A stretch of DNA of 64,000 nucleotides from assembly GCF_023856365.1 (NCBI RefSeq), contig NC_064537.1, positions 2,144,501 through 2,208,500 on the forward strand, written 5' to 3'. Each line of letters begins with the position of its first letter. Position 1 is the first letter of the stretch. The position numbers and the translations under genes are program-made. Positions 56,001-64,000 of this stretch are shown here, piece by piece. The notes under the pieces are model-generated. The model saw nothing but the letters and a program-made list of their open reading frames with translations. It had not been told where the DNA came from and made no database searches. The stretch comes from Brienomyrus brachyistius (lineage: Eukaryota; Chordata; Actinopteri; Osteoglossiformes; Mormyridae).

Positions 56001-59000
56001 GTGAATGTCATTATGCGTTTGTTCACTCAGATAAGTCACGGCCCCAGTCTGCCAGCTCTGCAGCCACAACCACACACCCCTGTTCACCAGTTCAGCTCCC
56101 CAGAATGCTGACAGTACCACTCATCAACATCAGCCATGTCCCTTCTGTTTATATATACATTACCAGCCAAAATTTTGGAAACGCCAAACCCCGAGAAAGG
56201 AGAGTAATAGTGTCAAATCACATGCCCTGGCCACGTGACCTAAAAACGGTAGATACTGTTTTGGAGGAATTTGATCAGAGACTGAAGGAAAAGTGGCCAG
56301 TGAGTGCTCAGCATGTCTGTGGATCTCTGTCAGGTCGGCTGGAAAAGCATCCCAGGAGGCCAGCTTATGGAACCAGCATAGAGGAGACAGTAGCTGGGGC
56401 AATTGGGGTTAAGGACTTTGCTCAAGGGCAGAGTGATGGAATCATTTTTCCAAACCTGGTATTTTGATGGTAACAATTTGAACATTGATAAATGCAAATG
56501 CTTCCTTCTTAATAATGCTGCAAAACAAATTTCACGCAGACTGCTTCGCTTTCGTACAACCCCTTCCAGTTTCCGTTACCTGGGCATCCATTTCTCTCAT
56601 AATTTCTCTTCAATTAATAGACTTTATATTTCTATACTGCGTAAAGAAGTTAAAATGGACCATTATGCTGGAATGCCCATAAGACCTCATAGGATAATTT
56701 AATTCCATAAAGATGAATGTTCTACCTAGACTGTTAATTTTTTCGGTGTATTCCATTATTTCTTCTATTCATTCTATTTTAAAAAATTCATACTTTAACA
56801 AATACCCTTTAGCTAACATCCACTAAATTCACACCTGCTACACTTCTCTCTCCACAGAATCAGTTGGACGCTTACTCCTGCCTCTGCACCTTTCATGATC
56901 CACCTCCCTCTTGTCCCAATCTGGCCAGCAGAGGTCGCTGATCATCCTATAATCACTTTGTCTCTAAACCTCATGTATTAATTATCCACCGCTGTCGCCA
57001 GCCTGTTAATCATGTTCCTGTCCTCTCTGTTTTCACCAGCTCAGTCACTGTCGTTGTCAATGATGTCTAGTGTGGATTCAAATAAATACCCGTTGCAGCT
57101 CCATGAAAAGCTGCAGTTGGATCGTGTCTCTCTCTTCACATGTGACATCACGTTATGGGGAAGATGGTGGCGCAGGAGGTAGTGCTATCGTTCGTCAATC
57201 AAAAGGTTGCCGGTTCGAGCTGTGGTTCCTCCTGACCCCATCAAAGTGTTCTTAAGCAAGATACTGAACCCCAAATTGCTCCCGGTGAGCAGGTTGGCAC
57301 CTTGCATGGCAGCCTCTGCCACCGGTGTATGAATGTGTGTGTGTGTGGATGGGTGAATGTGACGCATAAAAATGTAAAGCGCTTTGAGTGCTCGTAGGAG
57401 TAGAAAAGCGCTATATAAATGCAATCCATTCACCATATCACGTCCATATCAACACTGTGAGGTGTGGAACTGGGTGGGCGTTAGAACGACGCTTCTCGCC
57501 TGTTAGCTCGCTCTTCGTTCACTTTCCCTTTGTATGATTGCTCGTGTATGACTGCTTTTCTTCCTGGTTTTCGATTCTCGCCTCATCCCTCTTTGTACCT
57601 TCACCCTGGTTTTGACTGCCTGCCTGGTTTTGATCTTTCGCCTGTATTTCGACTCTCTAATACTCCTTTGGATATCTTTGTTCTGGCTGTGTGTGTTTGT
57701 TGTTCGTATCACTAGGTGTGTAAGGAGTGACCGTTGTTTTGCTGATGCTTTACGTGGGGATTATTCTTTGTTTGGGTAGGGAGTTTAGGCATAGGAATTG
57801 TCTTTTTGTTGGGCTGTGTGTGTTTGTTTGTTTCTATAGCCTGTGTCACTGCAAAAGTTTGTTACCTCGTGTTTGTAAATATGCCTGTGAATAAAATAAC
57901 AAAAAACATAAAAAGACTCTCTTAGGGTCCCGCGTTCCCTTTTCCTAGCCCCCGGTTGTCCCGACCTTCCCTTTCCCTTTTCCTTCCCCTACTGTTGCGC
58001 TCTAACCCTAGACTGGAGCGTAACATGTGGGATCAGCTCAGATGTCAACTAAGACCCAGTGTCAATCTGCAGGATCTCGAGGGCCAGTTACAACAGCTAT
58101 GGGCCGACTTGCCGCAGGAGAGGATAAAACGGCTGTACGACTCCCTCCCGCACCGTAACGACGCACATATCCAGGCCCAGGGGGGGGGCGCCACACCCTA
58201 CTGACATGGGAACAGCAGTGTGCCTGTACTGCCAACTCTGTTATCCGTTTGATCTGATATTATAATCACTGTGATACAGTCACATGACCTGTCACCATGA
58301 GCAGATTCATTTCATTTCCACCACTCCGTCTGGGGACTTAACTTTTTTGTCACTGAGTGTCTATTGCTCTATTTATGGGCAAGTAGGATTATAACTAACA
58401 TGCTTATTTTTCATTTATTATACAGTTTTTATCATATCATATCATCACGTAACGATCACTTCAGCGGTTGCATTGCTCTGTGCTGCAGTGTTAATGGTGT
58501 CGTGTCTCTTCTTGTTGGTACAATAAATGTGATTTTTTTTTTTTTGCACAAAAGTGAAAATGTTGTAAAGGTGAATTGAATCGAATCAAAACTGAATTGA
58601 ATCGAAACTGAATTGATTACTTATGAATCGGGTACTTACATTAATCTGGGCATTACAGTAAGTAAAGGTTACACACAAATGTTACACTTTGGGTCCCCCA
58701 GATTAGATAAATCATTTACTCACTCTTGTTGCAGTATTTATTATACTTCATAAGTAGCTGGTCTCTCTCTGCAGTCTGCCGGCTGTAATTCAGCAGTAGC
58801 TGGTCTCTCTCTGCAGTCTGCAGGCTGTAATCCAGCAGTAGCTGGTCTCTCTCTGCAGTCTGCAGGCTGTAATTCAGCAGTAGCTGGTCTCTCTCTGCAG
58901 TCTGCAGGCTGTAATCCAGCAGTAGCTGGTCTCTCTCTGCAGTCTGCAGGCTGTAATTCAGCAGTAGCTGGTCTCTCTCTGCTGTCTGCAGGCTGTAATT

Positions 59001-59835
59001 CAGCAGTAGCTGGTCTCTCTCTTTTTGCAGGGTACTGTGCTCTGTCTGTGCGTAGTGAATAACTCTGCTATCTGTCAGGAAAAGCAGACCATTCCAAAAT
59101 GTGCTAAAACATACAAACTGCTCAACCAGCAATGCCACAGTATTAACAGACTCAACGCAGACAGACAGTCACCTAACTTACCCAGCTGATGGACACTAGC
59201 AGTAATATCACAGTATTAACAGACTCACAGTAGACAGACAGTGAGCTAACTTACCCTGTTTATGAACATTAGCAGTAATATCACAGTATTAACAGACTCA
59301 CGGTAAACAGCCAGCGCTGTGACAGCTGTCAGCAGCAGGAAACACAGCAGCCCCAGACACGCTACAGCCGGTCTGTGGTCTCGTCTCCCTGCAGACTCAG
59401 ATCCTGGGAAACACAAACAGCTACATTGCTGAGGCTCACTGGAAAACACAAGGCATCAGAGACACACTTCCACAGTGAACGATGCCGATGTGTTTCCTTT
59501 TAGATGCTGCATTTCACTTCAGACTGAATATTTTCAGAACTGACTTTTTCTTAAGAACCTAGCAGGCATGACTAGCTGACCTTCATACACACTCACTGCT
59601 TCCACCTTGTTGGTGTCGACTCTAATACTTTTATCATCCATATGGAAGTGAGTTTAGTAACTTTTCTAGTTCTAAAGTGTCTGAGTTTATCTTGTTGTAT
59701 GAAGGACCATTAAATCATCCCCCTTATTACCTTATTTGCATTTATCCATTTACCTGGGCATTGAGTTGCGTTGCTCCTCTGCCTGATCTGGTCAGTAGTC
59801 ATGCTGATGTTTTCATAGATGTTCTCCATGGACAT
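53015..59835 (-). CDS. Gene E: type II C-type lectin receptor, CD209/ASGR-like, complete, long stalk
   Basis: Exons: 59754-59835, 59302-59403, 58724-59071, 55822-55964, 54056-54162, 53015-53165. They sum to 933 bp, or 310 residues plus stop. Exon 1 is [16 protein letters not shown] (YENI). Exon 2 is the transmembrane anchor. Exon 3 is the longest stalk in the cluster: six 14-residue repeats of the [14 protein letters not shown] type, two reading DYS and so losing the glycosylation sequon. Exon 4 is [18 protein letters not shown]. Exon 5 starts [16 protein letters not shown]. Exon 6 has [21 protein letters not shown] and [14 protein letters not shown]. CTLD cysteines and QPD/WND are intact. 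Intron 3 (2.8 kb) is filled with Tc1, L1/Tx1-like and SINE debris; intron 4 holds the 47-bp array. The 5' flank nearly duplicates that of D, while the CTLD half is closest to C. Confidence 0.86.
53450..54055. repeat. 46-bp splice-donor minisatellite in intron 5 of gene E (about 13 copies)
   Basis: Most diverged of the four arrays (CATGCAGATCTTAACC variants). The right-most copy contains the exon 5 donor (54050-54055). Confidence 0.94.
54545..55785. repeat. 47-bp minisatellite in intron 4 of gene E (about 26 copies)
   Basis: Same unit as in gene C. Its left edge reads GGACTCGGGCTTGGAGCCTC, then TCCCAGTCCATCACAGGG, again resembling a Rex3-like tail. Confidence 0.96.
56160..56410 (+). mobile_element. 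Tc1-like transposase C-terminal fragment in intron 3 of gene E
   Basis: The plus strand shows [32 protein letters not shown], then [11 protein letters not shown]. It corresponds to the last part of a Tc1 transposase with the catalytic SPDLN segment degraded. It is preceded by a CAGCCAAAATTTTGGAA terminus-like sequence. Confidence 0.6.
56465..56815 (+). mobile_element. L1/Tx1-like LINE RT fragment in intron 3 of gene E
   Basis: The plus strand reads [31 protein letters not shown] and [16 protein letters not shown], typical of the region after the RT catalytic motif in L1/Tx1 LINEs (SFRYLGI). Short and out of frame further on. Confidence 0.65.
57155..57430 (+). mobile_element. tRNA-derived SINE-like element in intron 3 of gene E
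   Basis: A-box-like GGTGGCGCAGGAGGTAGTG and B-box-like CCGGTTCGAGCTG, followed by a body and a tail AAAGCGCTTTGAGTGCTCG, GCGCTATATAAATGCAATCC. This is a typical fish tRNA-SINE arrangement. Confidence 0.7.
57435..58010. other. LTR-like segment in intron 3 of gene E
   Basis: Pyrimidine-rich sequence with repeated CCTGGTTTT units, then GTGAATAAAATAAC, and CTAACCCTAGACTGGAGCGT at the end. It resembles the U3-R-U5 of a fish LTR element, but no target duplication could be fixed. Confidence 0.3.
58020..58205 (+). mobile_element. Tc1-like transposase C-terminus in intron 3 of gene E
   Basis: The plus strand reads [32 protein letters not shown] and [20 protein letters not shown], ending TPY-stop. 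A well-preserved C-terminal end of a Tc1/mariner-type transposase without its catalytic domain. Confidence 0.75.
58206..58723. other. Intron 3 of gene E, proximal part
   Basis: AT-rich. Small GAATCGAA-type direct repeats near 58570-58615. Nothing else recognised. Confidence 0.4.
59130..59301. repeat. 73-bp splice-donor repeat in intron 2 of gene E (about 2.5 copies)
   Basis: Adjoins the exon 2 donor (59296-59301). Contains both the CCCAGCTGATGG and CCCTGTTTATGA variants. Confidence 0.9.
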
Positions 59836-59850
59836 GGTTGCAGCTCCTAG

Positions 59851-59859
59851 CTTCCTCAC
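59851..59859 (-). promoter_or_regulatory. ETS/PU.1-like GAGGAAG site upstream of the gene E start codon
   Basis: GTGAGGAAG on the gene strand, same position relative to the ATG as in gene D. Confidence 0.25.
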
Positions 59860-61179
59860 TGTGCTCTATGCATCTGTCTTGTATCTACTGGGGTTTTCAT
59901 GCTATATGTCATTTTAGCGGTTGGCTAAATAAGTAACTGTGACGTGAAACATACATACCCATTTTTTGCTCAATGGTGTCAGATGCCACCACATGGTCTC
60001 TGAATGTTCTTAATGTTGCACAGACTGCTGATTATAATAGTTGCATTGTGGGCTCTTGCTTTGTTAGAAGTGATGTAGTTCTTGTGCCTTACAGCATACA
60101 CTGTACCTGGGCATCCATTAGAAGCTCAGCCTAGCTGCACTTACACCTAGTGCACTCCTAGACAGCCCACAGTAGCATGCAAATGTAAGAGGCGACCCTA
60201 TATTGCCTGAAATGTTAATATTTTGTTTTACATCATATGTTGATATATAAGAACTACAAAACATAAGGAGTAGAGGAGCATTACATTAATTTATTTAACA
60301 GACACTTTTGTCCAAGTTGATGTACAGATGAGTATGAGAGAGCAGGTCAGCCAGCATCTTTGGACCAATTGAAGTTAAGGGCCTCGTTCAGGGGTCTGCG
60401 GGGTCTTATGGCATGTTGGGTCCCGGTCTTTGTTTCCTTTTTATTCCCTTTTCCCCGTCCTCCATTTACAGGATTTCCTGATCGCAGCTCCAAGGTATGT
60501 TGCTTGAACCAGTCTCAGTTAAGCAATGAAATGGGAGTTACTGGTTATCAGAGGAGCTGGTGACTGGCACTGTGTACATCATCCTGCTAGCTGCTGTTAG
60601 CATTCTATGTTTCGTGATTGTTTGAGTCAGTAATAAGTGTTTATTTACAGTTCTTACTACCACTTCCTGATTGCCTGGTTACGCTGCCCGCTAGCTTTGA
60701 CCACTCTGCGTCTTTTTTAAATAACCTTCTGCCGATTTTAAAACTAAAGACCTACATTGGCCATAGCATTCTTGTTTGTCTAAACAGCCCAGGTTAGGAG
60801 GAGCGTGCCCACCCTGCATTTTGGGTTAGCCGTTGGTTAACCTATCATTGCTCCTCCAGTTTCTCGTTTAGTGCAGATAAGTTGCTAAACATTCTCTTTT
60901 CCTTTCCCATGCTGCCTTTCTCTCAGGAGAACCTGGAGGAACAATGTAAATTATTCTATAGACTGTAGTTCATGAGCATTAAATGCATAGAAGCTTATCT
61001 GTCCATCTTTTGATAATTTTCTCTGGTTCCCTCTGACTCACGCCACATGTTTATGACGTCTGACTGAGGAGGTTATAACATGGTGATATCGATACTTTCA
61101 CTCTAAAAGTCACAGGGTTTCAATCCATGATCTTCCAGATGTGAACACAGATCTCTAGGATCCAGCTTCTACTAGTCAG

Positions 61180-61690
61180 GACTTCCGGCACCAGAAGATG
61201 GCGACGATTGGTAAACAGCCCTGGAAATATAGAACTATGGGGCTAGAATACTAACCTGCACTCTGTGTAGATATTTTGCTTTAAATGTGACACTCTGTGA
61301 ACAAACAGACTGAATGCCTGACTTGGGGGGTCTTCCCTCTGAACTCTGCACTCACAGTGTAAACCCCCAGTGCGTGTGAAGCATGTTAAGTACACAGGTA
61401 TTCCGGCTTTTGGGGTGCTGCTGCCTGTAGGGCCTGTCAGGCTGCTGCCTCAGACCCCCACTCTTCACAGCGCTGACATCTGACTGCTCGGCCAGCACCA
61501 CCTCTAACCACATCATACAGGATGCAGACCACACCGCCATGATGGGCCTCATAAGTGATGCATGCGGGTCTGCACACACACAGCAGGCGAGCGAGCTGCT
61601 GGAGTGGTGCAAGGCCCACAATCTGCTGCTCAGCATCAAGAAGATAAAGGAAATGATTGTGGACTTCTGACAAACCCGGGGCAGCACAAA
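61180..61690 (+). mobile_element. Rex1-like LINE RT fragment upstream of gene E
   Basis: Duplicate of the 48225 fragment (AMMGLISDACG, LLEWCKAHNLLLSIKK). Same disabling changes, so it was copied with the flank and did not insert independently. Confidence 0.65.
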
Positions 61691-63371
61691 GGCCAATTAA
61701 TACTTCACTTTTTCACGTCCCTTTGAGTTACACTCAGGGTGATGTAATGTAAATTTAATCATCCACGATTTGCACCAGGCAGAAGATCATGCACATTTGT
61801 GCACGTCGATTGCACATTTTCAAGATAATTGACTAGGTGATTACTGTAGGTGGCAGCACTGACTTTCACAGAGCAAAGGTCAACCAAGATATAGTAAAGA
61901 AAACCTGTACGAGGTGCATGAAGGTGTACGAGGTGTTATCCACATATCTAATGTTTACATTTTTACTGTACGTATCATTTATACTGTCCATACTTGTCCA
62001 TAGTGCTGTATACATTATTGTAAGGTGAATAGGAAATCTGGATTCATAGTCATTTGAGATTAAAGGTGAAAGGGGGGATTGCTGCTGTTGTCCTGTCACC
62101 TTTGCCAATCACTTAAGCTGTTGACGGTAGGTTGGCTTAACACCAAAACCCCTGGAAACCCTCATGCCTGTGCTTCCTTCCAGGTCTCTCTTTTAGCCAG
62201 GCTGCCATGGTTACTTTAGTCCTGCCGGGGTTAGGTGTACGGGCATAACTCTTCTCCATCTTCAATTTTCCGAGCTGATCCCAAGCCAACTCTACACTGC
62301 TTGAACCCTCACCTGGACTCCTTGGGGATAATTACATGAAACCAACTGGGACTTTTAAAACTATATGGACTGAAATTAATGTCAATGTAAATGCAGTTTC
62401 ATGCTCCCCGGTCGCCCAGAGGAGGATGGGGTCCCCTTCCGAGTCTAGGTTCCTCTCAAGGTTTCTTCCTGCTAGAGGGAGTTTCTCCTTGCCACTGTTG
62501 CCTGAGGCTTGCTTGGTGGGAGTTCGAGCCAATTATATGTAAAGTGCTTTATGACAATGACTGTTGTGAAAAGCAAGACTATTGCCACATTTTAAAATCT
62601 TTTTAGATAAAACTCGTCTGCAGGGTCCAGCTAATTTTTTTGTAAGGATTTCAAAATACCACAGTATGCCGTATTACCTTATGAAAGTTTACCCGTTTCA
62701 CTATACTTCTTGTATTTGTGTTTGTTGCAGTACATCTGCCCCCTGGAATATCACTGCTATATGCAGCACCGAGCATGACAATCCGCGGCCAAATATAGCA
62801 TGAATACAAGCTTCCGGGCACAGAGTCTCTCAGCAGTAATCAAACTCTCCGCCCTGAAGGTGTGAGGCTATAATAAGCATAATATTAAGTCAGTAATTAT
62901 GATTGGCTGTTGTGTCCAAGGAGGGATCTATGAACATGTGCTATGAGGGCGGAGCTTTCCTTCAGGGTCTTGACAGACAACTCTGTGAGCCAATGTGAGA
63001 CCCTGCTGGTGGTTTTTCAGCCATGATAAACTGAAACCCCAGACCAGTGTTCATAAACCAGCCTCCGAGTTGCATTCCTACCTTTCTGCACTCTCTCGCT
63101 CCACCAGCACGCTCTCTCCATCTTCCAGGGGTCAAACGGATGCACCGGATATCTTCCAATGATCGATGCATTACAGTGTAGTTACGATGGGAAGCAGGAC
63201 ACACAGCTCAGCCCTTACGGCCCACATCCTCAAAACAAACCCCTTGGTAACAGCTGGAAAAAGCCCCCTGGGTCCCTCCTCCTCTGCATCTCTTTTTTAT
63301 CTCTCTCTTCTTGACCTCTCTCCTCCATCTTTCATTTAGCCAATCCCTCCCCTCTTTATCGCTGTTTATCT

Positions 63372-63404
<33 letters not shown>

Positions 63405-63434
63405 AAGACCTTATATTACATTATTACACATAAA

Positions 63435-63599
63435 CAGAGGTGGAAATCTCAGGTCCAGAAAGTAAAAATCCAGTCCAAGATTTTTCTTCAACCAACCAGT
63501 TGAGTACTCTGTGACTGTGACTCTTTATACTCAACAGGTTGGTTGAATCAAAATCTTGGACGGGATTTTTACTTTCTAGACCTGAGATTTCCACCTCAG
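63435..63599. mobile_element. 165-bp hAT MITE upstream of gene E
   Basis: Same element, termini and CACATAAA flanks as 50500-50664, with a few substitutions. Copied with the flank. Confidence 0.85.
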
Positions 63600-64000
63600 C
63601 ACATAAACACATAGACACAGACCTCCTCACCATCACTCTCTCCCTACCCCTCCTTCTATCCTCCCATCTTCTACTCAGCACATTTAGTGTTCACACTCAG
63701 ATGAGACACTATCAGATGCTTTCATCAAAAGCAAAGTGCATTTTCTTTTAAGATGGCAGGGTCAGTCAATTACTGGAGCACCTGGGGTTAAGGGTCTTGC
63801 TCAGGTCATAACCTTTTTAAGGCTGTTTAATTCAAAAGGAACCTACCTGATTACAGATATTTCAAAATGAAGAGTTCCAAAACTAACTTTTTTTTGACTG
63901 TGAATAAAGTCATGCTTCTCCATCGCAAGTTACAGTATTGACTACGTCCATCCAGTGGATGGAGTGAACTTTGGAAATTTGCTCTTCAATTGACTACATG

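Larger units (their letters stand above)
59836..64000. repeat. 5' flank of gene E, near-identical duplicate of about 47009-51060
   Basis: Colinear with the gene D flank to the window edge, including the Rex1-like RT fragment, L2-type tail, (TC)n and hAT MITE. Sporadic substitutions and one 128-bp length difference suggest a recent segmental duplication or conversion. Confidence 0.9.

Noticed and set aside
57155..57230. Possible tRNA gene
   Set aside because: A and B boxes are present but the body and tail are those of a SINE, and no cloverleaf can be completed.

Overview
The window is vertebrate and most likely teleost DNA. Genes are split by GT-AG introns. The repeats include Rex1-, Rex3/RTE-, L2-, I/Nimb- and L1/Tx1-like LINE fragments, Tc1-like and hAT remnants, and many minisatellites. 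I cannot name the species.

The backbone is a head-to-tail cluster of five type II C-type lectin receptor genes, all on the minus strand. I assembled them exon by exon from splice sites, reading phase and conserved C-type lectin domain (CTLD) motifs. From left to right they are A (524-5297, last exon beyond the window edge), B (14343-24284), C (28006-36241), D (40407-47008) and E (53015-59835). Each has six exons: a short cytoplasmic exon with a Y-x-N motif; a transmembrane exon of 102 bp; a stalk exon; and three CTLD exons (143 bp, 107 bp with the WIGL core, 151 or 157 bp with QPD and WND). The summed exon lengths of B (858), C (762), D (762) and E (933) are all divisible by 3, predicting proteins of 285, 253, 253 and 310 residues. 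The layout resembles fish CD209/ASGR-like lectins. All four visible ligand-binding exons carry QPD, the galactose-type motif, rather than EPN. A broken last-exon remnant at about 11571-11640 suggests a sixth, dead copy between A and B.

The cluster grew by block duplication and then exchanged parts. In exons 4-6 and 3' flanks, B pairs with D and C pairs with E. In exon 1 and 5' flanks, C, D and E form one group, and D and E also share a hAT MITE that C lacks. D is therefore a mosaic. The transmembrane exon is almost identical in all five genes.

The most unusual structure is in the introns. Intron 5 of B-E begins with a 46-bp minisatellite, and intron 2 with a 73-bp tandem repeat. Both units span a splice donor, so dozens of donor-like sites lie directly downstream of the true one. 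Intron 4 of B, C and E (and intron 1 of A) carries a 47-bp minisatellite apparently born from a Rex3-like LINE tail. A 4.1-kb array of a 37-bp unit (7085-11150) is stop-free in all three forward frames and produces large but spurious ORFs. The remaining sequence is TE debris, microsatellites and duplicated 5' flank (about 47.0-51.2 kb matches 59.8-64.0 kb).
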